Numbered from the stretch's first letter, positions 48,712 through 58,507 are shown. The stretch: DNA of 64,000 bases from Vibrio syngnathi (GCF_002119525.1 NZ_CP017916.1:2790001-2854000), one strand, 5' to 3'. Notes: generated by a model not told the origin, from the sequence alone. A program made the numbers and translations.

Positions 48712-49980
48712 ATGAAAGACGAAACGCTCTCGATTCACTTCGGCTACGAAACCGATCCAACAACCAAATCGGTTGCGACACCTATTTACCAAACCGTTGC
48801 TTACGAATTCGATGACGCACAACACGGTGCCGACCTGTTCAACCTTGCGGTACCCGGTAATATCTACACTCGCATAATGAACCCAACCAATGATGTACTA
48901 GAAAAGCGCATGGCGGCCTTAGAGGGTGGCATTGCAGGCTTAGTGGTGAGTGCGGGCAGCGCGGCGATCAACTACGCGATTCAAACATTAGCTCAAATCG
49001 GCGACAACATCGTTTCTACCCCTCAGCTTTACGGCGGTACTTACACCCTATTTGCTCATATGCTACCAAACCAAGGGATCGAAGTTCGCTTTGCTAAAGA
49101 CGATAAACCAGAAAGCTTAGCGGCACTGATCGATGAAAAGACCAAGGCGGTTTATTGTGAAAGTATCGGTAACCCGGCAGGCAATATTATCGACTTAGAA
49201 CGTGTTGCTGAGCTTGCTCACGCACAAGGTGTACCTGTGATTGTTGATAACACAGTGGCGACACCTGTGTTGTGTAAACCTATCGATTTTGGCGCTGATA
49301 TCGTGGTGCACTCGCTAACCAAATACGTTGGAGGTCACGGAACAACATTGGGTGGCGTGATTGTCGATTCAGGCAAATTCCCATGGGCAGAACACAAAGA
49401 TCGCTTCCCCGTGTTTAACCAACCAGAGCCTTCATATCATGGTGTGGTTTATACCGAAGCCTTTGGTGAGGCTGCATTTATTGGTCGCGCTCGAACCGTT
49501 CCACTTCGTAATACAGGGGCAGCACTGTCACCAATGAATGCCTTCATGTTAATGCAAGGCTTAGAGACGTTGTCGTTACGTATGGAGCGACACACAGAGA
49601 ACGCATTAAAAGTAGCAGAGTACCTTCAGCAACATGAGAAAGTGAGTTGGGTGAGCTACGCTGGTTTACCCACGTCTGAGTTCTATCCGTTGGCTGAGAA
49701 ATACATGCAAGGTAAGCCGTCTGCCATTTTATCTTTTGGCTTGAAAGATGGTTATGAAGCCGGAGTTCGTTTCTATGATGCGCTGCAAATCTTCAAGCGC
49801 TTGGTGAACATTGGCGATGCAAAATCTCTCGCTTGTCACCCGGCTTCCACGACACACCGTCAATTAAGCGAAGCGGAACAAAAACAAGCAGGTGTATCAC
49901 CAGAGATGATTCGTCTCTCAGTAGGTATTGAACACATCGAAGATATCTTTGCTGATCTAGAGCAAGCCCTTAATACTTAA
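48712..49980 (+). CDS. metY: O-acetylhomoserine aminocarboxypropyltransferase / cysteine synthase family
   Basis: This PLP enzyme family makes homocysteine from O-acetylhomoserine and sulfide. The 422-residue protein is of the Cys/Met metabolism PLP family: QTVAYEFDDAQHGADLF near the start, the substrate-region YTRIMNPTND, and the PLP lysine in HSLTKYVGGHGTTLGG. Similar enzymes use O-acetylserine or are involved in sulfur scavenging, so the exact donor is unproven. It stands alone, between tRNA-Ile2 and glmS, with GGGAAG before the ATG. Confidence 0.88.
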   Translation: MKDETLSIHFGYETDPTTKSVATPIYQTVAYEFDDAQHGADLFNLAVPGNIYTRIMNPTNDVLEKRMAALEGGIAGLVVSAGSAAINYAIQTLAQIGDNIVSTPQLYGGTYTLFAHMLPNQGIEVRFAKDDKPESLAALIDEKTKAVYCESIGNPAGNIIDLERVAELAHAQGVPVIVDNTVATPVLCKPIDFGADIVVHSLTKYVGGHGTTLGGVIVDSGKFPWAEHKDRFPVFNQPEPSYHGVVYTEAFGEAAFIGRARTVPLRNTGAALSPMNAFMLMQGLETLSLRMERHTENALKVAEYLQQHEKVSWVSYAGLPTSEFYPLAEKYMQGKPSAILSFGLKDGYEAGVRFYDALQIFKRLVNIGDAKSLACHPASTTHRQLSEAEQKQAGVSPEMIRLSVGIEHIEDIFADLEQALNT

Positions 49981-50003
49981 TGCTTAATGCTTAATGCTTA
50001 ATG
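49976..50003. repeat. Four 7-bp tandem repeats at the metY stop codon
   Basis: CTTAATG is repeated four times without error at 49976, 49983, 49990 and 49997. The first copy includes the metY stop TAA. The 7-base period means that copy-number change would not keep a constant reading frame. Confidence 0.95.
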
Positions 50004-50045
50004 ACGTTAAAGCTAGATCTAACACTAATCGTTAACTAATAGGCA

Positions 50046-50076
50046 CAAAAAAGCCCATCTCAGGATGGGCTTCTTA
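50046..50076. terminator. Bidirectional terminator between metY and glmS
   Basis: AAGCCCATC (50051-50059) and GATGGGCTT (50064-50072) with a 4-base loop. On the minus strand a TTTTTT run follows; plus strand has a TCTTATT tail. Confidence 0.8.
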
Positions 50077-50105
50077 TTATCTAATTTTCTTAGATAGGCT
50101 AACGA

Positions 50106-51938
50106 TTACTCAACCGTTACCGCTTTCGCAAGGTTACGAGGTTGGTCAACATCGGTACCCTTGATTAGTGCTACATGGTAAGACAACAGCTGCATCGGTA
50201 CTGTGTAGTAGATAGGTGCTGTTACTTCACTTACGTGAGGCATCTTGATGATCTTCATGTTCTCATCGCTTTCAAAGCCTGCATCTTCATCTGCGAATAC
50301 GTAAAGTAGACCGCCACGAGCACGTACTTCTTCAACGTTTGATTTCAGTTTCTCTAGCAAGTCGTTGCTTGGTGCAATAACGACGACTGGCATATCTGCA
50401 TCGATAAGAGCCAAAGGACCGTGCTTAAGCTCACCAGCCGCGTATGCTTCTGCGTGGATGTAAGAGATCTCTTTCAGTTTAAGAGACGCTTCCATCGCGA
50501 TTGGGTAGAACTCACCACGACCCAAGAATAGTGTGTGGTGCTTATCTGCAAAATCAGGTGCTAGCGCTTCGATCTCTTTATCAAACGCTAATGCTTTTTC
50601 AATATCAGCAGGCAGTTGATGTAGTGCTTGAACGATCTCCGCTTCTTTCTCTTCATTGATGCGACCTTGTAGACGACCAATTGACGTTACCATCATCAAC
50701 ATAGCCGCTAGCTGTGTTGTGAAGGCTTTAGTTGAAGCAACACCGATTTCAGTTCCTGCGCGAGTCATGAAGGCAAAATCAGATTCACGAACCAGCGAAG
50801 AGCCTGCAACGTTACAGATAGTCATTGCTGACATGTAACCTTTTTCTTTTGCAAGACGAAGTGCAGCAAGCGTATCAGCCGTTTCACCAGACTGAGACAG
50901 AGTCACCAATAGGCTATTCGGACGAACAACGAAATCACGGTAACGGAATTCAGAAGCAATCTCTACGTCACAGCTTACGCCTGCTAGAGACTCAAACCAG
51001 TAACGAGCTGCCATGCCTGAGTTGTAAGATGTACCACATGCGATGATCTGCACGTGTTCAACCTTGCTTAGGATCTCTTCCGCTTTAACACCAATCGCGT
51101 TAGTGATAACTGAAGTGTCAGAGATACGGCCTTCCATTGTGTTGATCAGCGCTGTTGGCTGCTCAAAGATCTCTTTCTGCATAAAGTGACGGTATTGACC
51201 TTTGTCACCGGCATCGTGTTCTGCGTTTGATTCAACGATTTCACGCTCAACACGCTCGCCCGCCACATCAAATACTGTTACATCACGACGAGTCACCTCA
51301 GCAACATCACCTTCTTCTAAGTACATGAAGCGACGAGTTACGCTTAATAGCGCTAGTTGGTCAGAAGCAAGGAAATTCTCACCGACACCAAAACCGATAA
51401 CGATTGGGCTACCAGAACGAGCAACAACGATACGGCTAGGATCTTTACGATCAACCGCCACAGTGCCGTATGCACCGTCTAATTGTTTTGCTGTTTTTTG
51501 CAGAGCTTCAACCAAAGAAGCTGACGTGCGAAGTTCCCACTCAACAAGATGAGCGATAACTTCTGTATCTGTTTGTGAAGTAAACACGTAGCCACGCTCT
51601 TGCAGCAGAGCGCGCAGTGTTTCGTGGTTTTCGATAATACCATTGTGTACAACAGCAATATCGCCCGACATGTGTGGGTGTGCGTTTGCTTCAGAAGGCT
51701 CACCGTGTGTCGCCCAACGTGTATGAGCGATACCAGTACCGCCAATAACATGTTGTTGATCGACTGCGTCTGCTAGCTCTTGTACTTTACCAAGGCGGCG
51801 TACACGAGTTAGGTTAGATTCGCTGTCAACTACAGCGACACCCGCTGAATCGTAGCCTCGGTATTCTAGGCGGCGAAGGCCTTCTACTAAAATTTCGGCT
51901 ACATCACGCTGTGCTACTGCACCAACAATTCCACACAT
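50106..51938 (-). CDS. glmS: Glutamine-fructose-6-phosphate aminotransferase GlmS
   Basis: GlmS makes glucosamine 6-phosphate from fructose 6-phosphate and glutamine, the entry to cell-wall and lipopolysaccharide amino sugars. The 610-residue protein has the N-terminal glutamine amidotransferase domain ([10 protein letters not shown], with nucleophile Cys after the initiator methionine; [10 protein letters not shown]) and two SIS isomerase domains ([22 protein letters not shown], and the C-terminal AKAVTVE). A DeoR regulator lies about 110 bases upstream on the same strand. No glmS ribozyme is visible in the leader. Confidence 0.97.
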   Translation of the reverse strand: MCGIVGAVAQRDVAEILVEGLRRLEYRGYDSAGVAVVDSESNLTRVRRLGKVQELADAVDQQHVIGGTGIAHTRWATHGEPSEANAHPHMSGDIAVVHNGIIENHETLRALLQERGYVFTSQTDTEVIAHLVEWELRTSASLVEALQKTAKQLDGAYGTVAVDRKDPSRIVVARSGSPIVIGFGVGENFLASDQLALLSVTRRFMYLEEGDVAEVTRRDVTVFDVAGERVEREIVESNAEHDAGDKGQYRHFMQKEIFEQPTALINTMEGRISDTSVITNAIGVKAEEILSKVEHVQIIACGTSYNSGMAARYWFESLAGVSCDVEIASEFRYRDFVVRPNSLLVTLSQSGETADTLAALRLAKEKGYMSAMTICNVAGSSLVRESDFAFMTRAGTEIGVASTKAFTTQLAAMLMMVTSIGRLQGRINEEKEAEIVQALHQLPADIEKALAFDKEIEALAPDFADKHHTLFLGRGEFYPIAMEASLKLKEISYIHAEAYAAGELKHGPLALIDADMPVVVIAPSNDLLEKLKSNVEEVRARGGLLYVFADEDAGFESDENMKIIKMPHVSEVTAPIYYTVPMQLLSYHVALIKGTDVDQPRNLAKAVTVE

Positions 51939-51990
51939 AGTTTTACTCCATCAATTTCGTTTTATTCCTATTGGCAGCAAGCAAAGGCCA

Positions 51991-52006
51991 GATCTTTATT
52001 AAGATC
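51991..52006. promoter_or_regulatory. Inverted repeat between deoR and glmS
   Basis: GATCTT-TATT-AAGATC is a perfect 6-bp inverted repeat in the 107-base gap. No T-run, so it reads as an operator or a small mRNA hairpin rather than a terminator. Confidence 0.4.
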
Positions 52007-52045
52007 AATTATAGGAAGGTAAATGCATAATACTTAAATTTGTTT

Positions 52046-52816
52046 TTACGCTGGATCGGTCAGGATCACTCGAACATCATGTGATTCGATACTTGCTTTG
52101 GATTCTTCGCCTAAGTCTGTATCGGTAATTAAGATGTCAATGTGTTCCCATGCCAGCTCTAAGTTCGGGATCTTTCGTCCCACTTTTTCCGACTCAACCA
52201 TCACGATCACATCTCGTGACACTTCAGCCATTACTTTGCTTAAACCAACCAATTCATTGAACGTGGTTGTGCCTCTATCAAGGTCGATACCATCAGCCCC
52301 GATAAATAGTTGATCAAAATCGTAAGCACGAAGTACTGACTCTGCGACTTTGCCTTGGAAAGAATCCGAATGGGTATCCCAAGTGCCGCCGGTCATTAGC
52401 AGTGTTGGTTCGCTTTCCAACTCATTAAGTGCATTAGCAACGTGCAATGAGTTGGTCATAACAACCAAACCACGCTTACTATTGAGCTGCTGAATTAGCG
52501 CTCCTGTCGTGCTACCACTATCGATCACAATGCGGTTATGGTCGCGAATTAAATCTGCTGCGGCTTTCGCCAATGAAATCTTTCGAGTCGAAACTTGTGG
52601 ACCCAGCTCTTCGTTGACAACCTCTTTCGGTAATGAAATCGCACCACCATAACGGCGCAAAAGCTGACCATTTTTCTCTAAAGACGCCAAGTCCTTTCTA
52701 ATCGTGACCTCTGAGGTTTCGAACTTAGCGGATAATTCATCAACACTAACCTCCCCTTTTTCATTCACTAGGTTAGAAATTGCATGTCTTCTGAGCTGGG
52801 TGTTTCGTTTCGACAT
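52046..52816 (-). CDS. DeoR/GlpR-family transcriptional regulator
   Basis: The 256-residue protein has a DeoR-type N-terminal helix-turn-helix (VSVDELSAKFETSEVTIRKD, residues about 23-42) and a C-terminal sugar-phosphate sensor domain (DSGSTTGALIQQL; FIGADGIDLDRGTTTF). It lies just upstream of glmS, in the same direction, which suggests that it controls amino-sugar synthesis in response to a sugar phosphate, as inferred from context. Candidate operator half-sites TTTCG/CGAAA lie at its own promoter (separate entry). No gene name is safe. Confidence 0.88.
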   Translation of the reverse strand: MSKRNTQLRRHAISNLVNEKGEVSVDELSAKFETSEVTIRKDLASLEKNGQLLRRYGGAISLPKEVVNEELGPQVSTRKISLAKAAADLIRDHNRIVIDSGSTTGALIQQLNSKRGLVVMTNSLHVANALNELESEPTLLMTGGTWDTHSDSFQGKVAESVLRAYDFDQLFIGADGIDLDRGTTTFNELVGLSKVMAEVSRDVIVMVESEKVGRKIPNLELAWEHIDILITDTDLGEESKASIESHDVRVILTDPA

Positions 52817-52832
52817 TTAAAAAAGGCCATTA

Positions 52833-52870
52833 AGTTTCGATGTGAAACATATTATAGTTACAACGAAACT
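52833..52870. promoter_or_regulatory. Candidate DeoR-type operator upstream of the deoR-family gene
   Basis: AGTTTCG (52833-52839) and CGAAACT (52864-52870) form a perfect inverted repeat with a 24-base spacer; GTTTC-GATGT-GAAAC overlaps the first arm. A TTTCGTTTCG direct repeat is also within the first codons of the gene. TTTCG half-sites are typical of the family. Confidence 0.45.
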
Positions 52871-53245
52871 ATTTAGTCCATTTATTTTGATCCAAAAAAT
52901 TAATAAATAGCGATAAAACCTTGTCCTAAGACAATTGTTAAGCAGTGATATTGAACTCATTAGGTGGTAGAATCCGCACCCGAAAAGAAAAAAAATTACA
53001 AAACTGACTGTTATTTTTTTGCAACTTACCGCCTATATAGTGGGGTAAGTCACAGAAAACCGATATTGAATCAAAATCTTTTGGTCATAAAATGACTAAA
53101 ATTGATGAAAGACTTACAACTCTGAAGGACATATTGGAAGTCCCGCGCTTTTACACAACAGGCACAAAATGTTGATGTAGCGGACCAATCTTCAGAACTT
53201 AAATAAATTTCAAATTGTAACAATACTTACCGGAGAGTACCTTCC
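52871..53245. other. pykF upstream region, 375 bp without a gene
   Basis: A+T-rich sequence with no reading frame I can support. It contains an inverted repeat, ACTTACC (53024-53030) and GGTAAGT (53044-53050), around a 13-base loop. I see no clear -35/-10 pair and no convincing Cra site. The pykF ribosome binding site is CCGGAGAG, at the right end. Confidence 0.5.
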
Positions 53246-54658
53246 ATGAAAAAGACCAAAATCGTATGTACGATTGGCCCTAAAACTGAATCTGTAGAGA
53301 AGCTAACTGAACTAGTAGATGCTGGCATGAACGTTATGCGTCTTAACTTCTCTCACGGTGATTTCGCAGAGCACGGCACTCGTATCGCGAACTTCCGTAA
53401 AGTAATGGAAAACAATGGTGAGCAACTTGCGATCCTTCTAGATACTAAAGGTCCAGAAATCCGCACTATCAAACTTGAAGATGGTAACGACGTAGATCTA
53501 GTAGCTGGTCAAGAGTTCACTTTCACAACTGACGCAACAGTTGTTGGTAACAAAGACGTAGTAGCAGTAACTTACCTAGGTTTCGCTAAAGACCTAACAG
53601 CTGGTAACACTATCCTTGTTGATGACGGCCTAATCGAAATGGAAGTTATCGCAACAACAGAAACTGAAGTTAAGTGTAAAGTTCTTAACAACGGTGCTCT
53701 AGGCGAAAACAAAGGTGTTAACCTTCCTGGCGTTTCTGTTCAACTTCCTGCTCTTTCTGAGAAAGACAAAGCTGACCTTAAGTTTGGTTGTGAGCAAGGC
53801 GTTGATTTCGTTGCAGCTTCTTTCATCCGTAAAGAAGACGATGTTAAAGAAATCCGTGAGCTTCTAAACGCTAACGGCGGCGAGAACATCCACATCATTT
53901 CTAAGATTGAAAACCAAGAAGGTGTAGATAACTTCGATTCAATCCTTGAAGCTTCTGACGGCATCATGGTTGCTCGTGGTGACCTAGGTGTTGAAATCCC
54001 AGCTGAAGAAGTAATCTTCGCTCAGAAGATGATGATCGAGAAGTGTAACCGCGCACGTAAGATGGTTATCACTGCAACTCAAATGCTTGACTCTATGATC
54101 AGCAACCCACGTCCAACTCGTGCAGAAGCGGGTGACGTTGCGAACGCAATCATGGATGGTACTGATGCAGTAATGCTTTCTGGTGAAACGGCTAAAGGTA
54201 AGTACCCAGTTGAAGCTGTTACTATCATGGCTCAAATCGCGAACCGTACTGATTCAGCTCTTAAAGCTGAGCTAGGTTCTCGTCTAGACAGCCCACGTCT
54301 ACGCATCACTGAAGCAGTATGTAAAGGCGCTGTAGACACAGCAGAGAAGCTAGCTGCTCCTCTAATCGTTGTTGCAACTGAAGGCGGTAAGTCTGCACGT
54401 TCAGTACGTAAGTACTTCCCAACTGCAAACATCCTTGCTCTAACAACTAACGAAAAGACAGCTGCACAGCTAGTTCTTACTAAAGGTGTTAAGCCAGTTC
54501 TTGTTGACTCTATCGAGAACACAGACGCGTTCTACATCAACGGTAAAGAAATCGCTCTACAATCTGGCCTAGGTAACAAAGGCGACATCGTAGTTATGGT
54601 TTCTGGTGCTCTAGTCGCTTCTGGTACTACAAACACAGCATCTGTTCACGTTCTATAA
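53246..54658 (+). CDS. pykF: Pyruvate kinase PykF
   Basis: Pyruvate kinase makes pyruvate and ATP from phosphoenolpyruvate in the last glycolytic step. The 470-residue protein matches E. coli PykF in length and in the start [20 protein letters not shown]; it has the TIM barrel with the [11 protein letters not shown] phosphate-binding segment, the catalytic [11 protein letters not shown] lysine region, and [12 protein letters not shown]. It has extreme codon uniformity, as expected of a highly expressed gene. A terminator follows. Confidence 0.96.
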   Translation: MKKTKIVCTIGPKTESVEKLTELVDAGMNVMRLNFSHGDFAEHGTRIANFRKVMENNGEQLAILLDTKGPEIRTIKLEDGNDVDLVAGQEFTFTTDATVVGNKDVVAVTYLGFAKDLTAGNTILVDDGLIEMEVIATTETEVKCKVLNNGALGENKGVNLPGVSVQLPALSEKDKADLKFGCEQGVDFVAASFIRKEDDVKEIRELLNANGGENIHIISKIENQEGVDNFDSILEASDGIMVARGDLGVEIPAEEVIFAQKMMIEKCNRARKMVITATQMLDSMISNPRPTRAEAGDVANAIMDGTDAVMLSGETAKGKYPVEAVTIMAQIANRTDSALKAELGSRLDSPRLRITEAVCKGAVDTAEKLAAPLIVVATEGGKSARSVRKYFPTANILALTTNEKTAAQLVLTKGVKPVLVDSIENTDAFYINGKEIALQSGLGNKGDIVVMVSGALVASGTTNTASVHVL

Positions 54659-54685
54659 GAATGAACCGATTCGCATAAAATATAA

Positions 54686-54711
54686 AAGAGGGCTTCGGCC
54701 CTCTTTTTTTA
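54686..54711 (+). terminator. Terminator after pykF
   Basis: GAGGGC-TTCG-GCCCTC stem with a UUCG loop, extended by A/T pairs, then a T-run. Confidence 0.92.
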
Positions 54712-54846
54712 TGAAACAAAATCTTGCCTAACTTTTCAGTACGCTGTATTATCAATCACATTAGAACTACGTACTGTTAAACTCCAATAAACTCTTCCTA
54801 AGAAACGGATTAGCAGACTAGAAATCGAATATACATGAGGTTTGTA

Positions 54847-55506
54847 ATGTCTAGTCCTACGCTTACTGACAAAGTATCAAAGATGATTCGCCAAGATATC
54901 CTTAATGGTGAGTTAACCCCAGGCCAAAAACTCGTTGTAGCCGATCTTAAAGCACGATACAACGTGGGTGCATCTCCAATTCGCGAAGCCTTAGTGCAAT
55001 TATCTTGGAGTAAATACGTAAAGCTAGAGCCACAAAAAGGCTGCTGGGTATCTCCTGTATCGAAGAAAGAACTCAACGACCTATATGAAAGCCTTCGTGT
55101 TGTCTCTTCTGTGCTGCTTAAAAAGGCGATTTCAGCAGGTGATGAAAGCTGGGAGCTTGAAGTATTAACCTCTTACCACAAGCTATCACGCATACAATAT
55201 GTATCAGAAGAGTTTGATTGTATTGAGTGGGAAGAGCGTCACCAGCAGTTCCATGCCGCTTTGCTTGAAGGCGCAGATTCAGAGAACATGTTCAAGTTCT
55301 TTGATGATCTTATCAATCAAGTAAAACGCTACCGCTTCCTAGCTATGTCAGCAAAAAGCGCGTCTGATGATCTGTTCAATATTGATGAGCATGAAATGCT
55401 CATGAAGCTGGTGCTTGCTAAAAATGTCGATCAAGCAACAGAACTACTGGATCAACACCTGTTAAGTTCAATGAAACGAATTGAAGAAGTTATCGAAGCC
55501 GCATAA
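54847..55506 (+). CDS. GntR-family regulator (FCD domain)
   Basis: The 219-residue protein begins MSSPTLTDKVSKMIRQDILN. It has an N-terminal winged helix (about 8-70; ADLKARYNVGASPIREALVQ) and an FCD ligand-binding domain (about 80-215), of the FadR/VanR-like group; these proteins usually bind organic acids or sugars. The start at 54847 follows ATGAGG with good spacing; an upstream in-frame start would add four residues. Its target is unknown. It stands alone after pykF. Confidence 0.9.
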   Translation: MSSPTLTDKVSKMIRQDILNGELTPGQKLVVADLKARYNVGASPIREALVQLSWSKYVKLEPQKGCWVSPVSKKELNDLYESLRVVSSVLLKKAISAGDESWELEVLTSYHKLSRIQYVSEEFDCIEWEERHQQFHAALLEGADSENMFKFFDDLINQVKRYRFLAMSAKSASDDLFNIDEHEMLMKLVLAKNVDQATELLDQHLLSSMKRIEEVIEAA

Positions 55507-55531
55507 TGCCAAGATAGATTCTAACCACATA

Positions 55532-55559
55532 AAAACGGAGCCTAATAGCTCCGTTTTTT
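55532..55559. terminator. Terminator after the GntR gene
   Basis: AAAACGGAGC-CTAATA-GCTCCGTTTT followed by a T-run; it also has an A-run on the far side and may serve the small minus-strand frame. Confidence 0.9.
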
Positions 55560-55580
55560 ATTTCCAGTATTACGACTGAA

Positions 55581-55712
55581 CTACCACCCGAAAAACTCTT
55601 TGTGATGAGTATTGAGCAGCACAACCATAGGTAAAAAATACAGTGCACTCAGCTGAAAGCCAAGAATGACTAACGTTCCTATGGTTAACCTCACTAAAAA
55701 ATCGACAAACAT
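55581..55712 (-). CDS. Candidate 43-residue membrane protein
   Basis: I do not recognise this gene. A 43-codon frame starts MFVDFLVRLTIGTLVILGFQ and ends HHKEFFGW. Nearly all of it from about residue 3 to 33 is hydrophobic, with one likely transmembrane helix, a D/R charge pair at the N-terminus and a short polar tail. AAAGAGGCG lies just before its ATG, a fair ribosome binding site. It stands alone, convergent with the GntR gene, and its stop is 22 bases from that gene's terminator. Small hydrophobic proteins are easily missed by gene finders, but a chance frame is possible. Confidence 0.5.
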   Translation of the reverse strand: MFVDFLVRLTIGTLVILGFQLSALYFLPMVVLLNTHHKEFFGW

Positions 55713-55941
55713 ACCACGCCTCTTTCAATCAGACTGTATGATCCCTAAACCCTTGCTTCAGATAACCTAATTCAACTCATCACTTTCAAGCCTTTGATAG
55801 GGTTAACAACCCGTTGAATTAAGTTAACGGTGCCATCCTTTTACATCTAGCAAACACTCTATTAATTGCATCTTTTATCATGAGATGCGCCGAAGCAAGA
55901 CTGTTTGATTATTGTTCAGTTTAGCTCAAATAACCGCGAGC

Positions 55942-55959
55942 ATTAGACTTTAGTCTAAT
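55942..55959. promoter_or_regulatory. 18-bp palindrome, candidate operator
   Basis: ATTAGACT-TT-AGTCTAAT has perfect 8-base arms with a 2-base centre. It lies 33 bases before the 57-codon plus-strand frame and in a long gene-poor stretch. Such symmetry over 18 bases is unlikely by chance. It fits a dimeric repressor or LysR-type (T-N11-A) site, but no regulator can be named. Confidence 0.55.
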
Positions 55960-55991
55960 CATATAAACTTTGTGATTTAAGTCTCTCAAAA

Positions 55992-56165
55992 ATGAGATTT
56001 CCAATAAATACGGATGTACACCATGGGGGAGTAAGCACAGTAAATAACAGAGCACTCTATAAAAAGCGCAATAGCACCCTAAGGGAGGATTACAAAGAAA
56101 TGAATGGCAATAAGAAAGTGTGGACAAGCGATGCATACTTCCAGAAAGCAAAACGGCCCAAATGA
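55992..56165 (+). CDS. Possible 57-residue basic protein
   Basis: I do not recognise this frame. It starts MRFPINTDVHHGGV and ends FQKAKRPK; it is rich in lysine and arginine, with no cysteine and no hydrophobic stretch. The last codons fall in the ilvH terminator stem. No good ribosome binding site precedes the first ATG, but an AAGGGAGG lies before an in-frame internal ATG (codon 37), 12 bases away, which would yield 21 residues. It follows an 18-bp palindrome. Chance is a real alternative. Confidence 0.3.
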   Translation: MRFPINTDVHHGGVSTVNNRALYKKRNSTLREDYKEMNGNKKVWTSDAYFQKAKRPK

Positions 56166-56174
56166 AGGGCCGTT
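56152..56174. terminator. Terminator after ilvH
   Basis: AACGGCCC (56152-56159) and GGGCCGTT (56167-56174). On the minus strand a TTTGCTTT tail follows. It is about 80 bases past ilvH. Confidence 0.8.
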
Positions 56175-56253
56175 CGTATTAGTAAAATTGCTTTCGCTCT
56201 CTAGCGATTAAATAAGCGGTGTTAACTTAAAAGCAGCTTTCAATGTTTCTTCG

Positions 56254-56748
56254 CTAGGCTTTCAACGCACGTTCACCACGTGCGATGCCAACAACCCCAC
56301 TTCGAGCCACTTCAAGTACTTCCGTTACTTCAGACAAAGCCTGAATGAAAGCATCAAGCTTCTCGCTAGTACCCGCCATTTGCACTGTGTATTGCGAAGC
56401 CGTCACATCAACGATCTGACCACGGAAAATATCCGCAGTACGCTTCACTTCTGCACGAGCAAACCCGCTAGCGCGTACTTTTACCATCAGAAGTTCACGC
56501 TCGATATGCTCAAGTTCAGACACTTCTTGAACCTTAAGTACGTCGATCAATTTGTGTAACTGCTTCTGAATCTGCTCAAGTTGCATTTCGCTTGAGTTAG
56601 TAGTGACATTAAGACGAGACAGCGTTGGATCATCTGTAGGAGATACATTCAAAGACTCAATGTTGTAGCCACGCTGAGAAAACAAGCCAACCACTCGAGA
56701 AAGTGCACCTGGTTGGTTTTCCATTAATAGTGAAAGGATGTGTCTCAT
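56254..56748 (-). CDS. ilvH: Acetolactate synthase small (regulatory) subunit IlvH
   Basis: IlvH is the regulatory subunit of acetohydroxyacid synthase III and gives valine feedback control. The 164-residue protein begins MRHILSLLMENQPGALSRV, an ACT domain (about 1-75) with the valine-binding loop, and a C-terminal ACT-like domain. Its length is within one residue of E. coli IlvH. It starts one base after ilvI stops. Confidence 0.97.
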   Translation of the reverse strand: MRHILSLLMENQPGALSRVVGLFSQRGYNIESLNVSPTDDPTLSRLNVTTNSSEMQLEQIQKQLHKLIDVLKVQEVSELEHIERELLMVKVRASGFARAEVKRTADIFRGQIVDVTASQYTVQMAGTSEKLDAFIQALSEVTEVLEVARSGVVGIARGERALKA

Positions 56749-56749
56749 A

Positions 56750-58507
56750 TTATGTTCTCTCCGTTTTGCTTAGCCACATGTTATCCATACCCTCGCCTTT
56801 GATCTGCATTGGGTATACGTGCTCGGTGTCATCCACACTGATATCGACAAATACCAAACGGTCTTTCATCGCTAGTGCTTTTTCCAAACCTGATTCCAGT
56901 TCATCCGGAGATGAAATACGCATGCCAACGTGGCCATAAGCCTCAGCGATAGCAGCAAAATCAGGAACAGAGTCCATATATGAATTAGAGTAACGACCTT
57001 GATAAACAATGTCTTGCCACTGTTTTACCATGCCTAAGAAACGGTTGTTAAGGTTAATAATCTTAACTGGAATATTGTATTGCAGCGCAGTCGATAGCTC
57101 TTGGATATTCATTTGAATACTGCCATCACCAGTAACAATCACAACTTCTTCATCAGGTTTCGCAAACTTAACGCCCATGCCAGCAGGTAGGCCAAAGCCC
57201 ATCGTGCCTAGACCACCAGAGTTAATCCAACGGCGTGGCTTGTCAAACGGGTAGTACAAAGCAGCAAACATTTGGTGTTGACCAACATCAGAAGCAACAT
57301 AGGCATCGCCATTGGTTACTTTATGAAGTGTTTCAATAACTTGTTGTGGCTTAATACGGCCAGACGTTTTGTCATACGCTAAGCAGTCACGTTCTTGCCA
57401 CTGTTTAATTTCACTCCACCAGCTTTCCATCGCTTCTGCATCGTTAGTTCCACCTTGATCAATAAGCAGGTTAACCATGCTCTCTAGAACTTTTTCCGCT
57501 GAACCTACAATAGGTAGATCCACTTTTACGTTCTTAGAGATCGAAGATGGGTCGATATCAATGTGCATGATCTTCGCATCAGGACAGTACTTATCTAGGT
57601 TATTGGTCGTTCGATCATCGAAGCGTACGCCAATACCAAAGATCAAGTCCGCATTGTGCATCGCCATATTGGCTTCATACAAACCATGCATGCCCAACAT
57701 ACCCAAAGAGTTCTTATGAGTACCAGGGAAAGCGCCAAGCCCCATTAGGGTGCTTACCACGGGTAAATTCAGTGCCTCTGCTAATTTTAACAGCGGCTTA
57801 TCTGCCTCAGAAATAACCGCACCACCACCGACATAAAGTACCGGTTTCTTCGCTTCAAGAAGGGCTTTTAGCGCCTTTTTTATCTGACCTTTATGACCCG
57901 TAACCGTTGGGTTATATGAACGCATTTTGATCGTTTCTGGGTATTCATAAGGAAGCTTGATTTGTGGGTTTAAGATGTCTTTTGGCAGATCAATAACCAC
58001 AGGACCTGGACGTCCTGTCGTTGAAATATAGAATGCTTTTTTAACGACTTCAGGGATATCTTCCGCTTTCTTAACTAAGAAGCTGTGTTTAACGATCGGA
58101 CGGGATACACCCACGATGTCACACTCTTGGAAGGCGTCGTTACCAATAAGGTTATTTGGTACGTTACCAGAAATAACAATCATTGGGATTGAGTCCATGT
58201 AGGCTGTGGCAATACCAGTCACGGTATTGGTCGCACCTGGACCAGAACACACAAGTACTACACCCGGTTTACCGGTAGAACGAGTATAGCCATCTGCCAT
58301 GTGGGTAGCGGCTTGTTCGTGTCGTACTAATACGTGTTTAATTTCAGCGGTTTTAGCATGCAGCGCATCGTAGATATCAAGTACAGAACCACCTGGGTAA
58401 CCAAAGATTTGTTCTACACCCTCTTCAATTAGAGACTGCACCACCATCTCAGCGCCGGATAACATTTCAGCGCCGGATGACATGGCTGTTTCAGGTTTTG
58501 TTGTCAT
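56750..58507 (-). CDS. ilvI: Acetolactate synthase III large subunit IlvI
   Basis: IlvI joins pyruvate with a second 2-oxo acid to make acetolactate or acetohydroxybutyrate, the first committed step of branched-chain amino-acid synthesis. The 585-residue protein has the TPP glutamate in VRHEQAA, a central FAD-binding domain, and the TPP motif [10 protein letters not shown]...NLNN. The start at 58507 follows GAGGAGAG. The N-terminus has a tandem six-residue duplication, [12 protein letters not shown], compared with E. coli MEMLSGAEM, and a longer lead-in. Ending SKTERT matches E. coli. Confidence 0.96.
   Translation of the reverse strand: MTTKPETAMSSGAEMLSGAEMVVQSLIEEGVEQIFGYPGGSVLDIYDALHAKTAEIKHVLVRHEQAATHMADGYTRSTGKPGVVLVCSGPGATNTVTGIATAYMDSIPMIVISGNVPNNLIGNDAFQECDIVGVSRPIVKHSFLVKKAEDIPEVVKKAFYISTTGRPGPVVIDLPKDILNPQIKLPYEYPETIKMRSYNPTVTGHKGQIKKALKALLEAKKPVLYVGGGAVISEADKPLLKLAEALNLPVVSTLMGLGAFPGTHKNSLGMLGMHGLYEANMAMHNADLIFGIGVRFDDRTTNNLDKYCPDAKIMHIDIDPSSISKNVKVDLPIVGSAEKVLESMVNLLIDQGGTNDAEAMESWWSEIKQWQERDCLAYDKTSGRIKPQQVIETLHKVTNGDAYVASDVGQHQMFAALYYPFDKPRRWINSGGLGTMGFGLPAGMGVKFAKPDEEVVIVTGDGSIQMNIQELSTALQYNIPVKIINLNNRFLGMVKQWQDIVYQGRYSNSYMDSVPDFAAIAEAYGHVGMRISSPDELESGLEKALAMKDRLVFVDISVDDTEHVYPMQIKGEGMDNMWLSKTERT

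Noticed and set aside
53060..53080. A Cra/FruR-like half-site (TTGAATCAAAA) before pykF
   Set aside because: Only half of the TGAATC-GATTCA-type palindrome is present; too weak to call.
55921..56151. A 76-codon minus-strand frame rich in cysteine and leucine
   Set aside because: It has no ribosome binding site, an odd composition and crosses the 18-bp palindrome; it overlaps the opposite-strand small frame. No family recognised.
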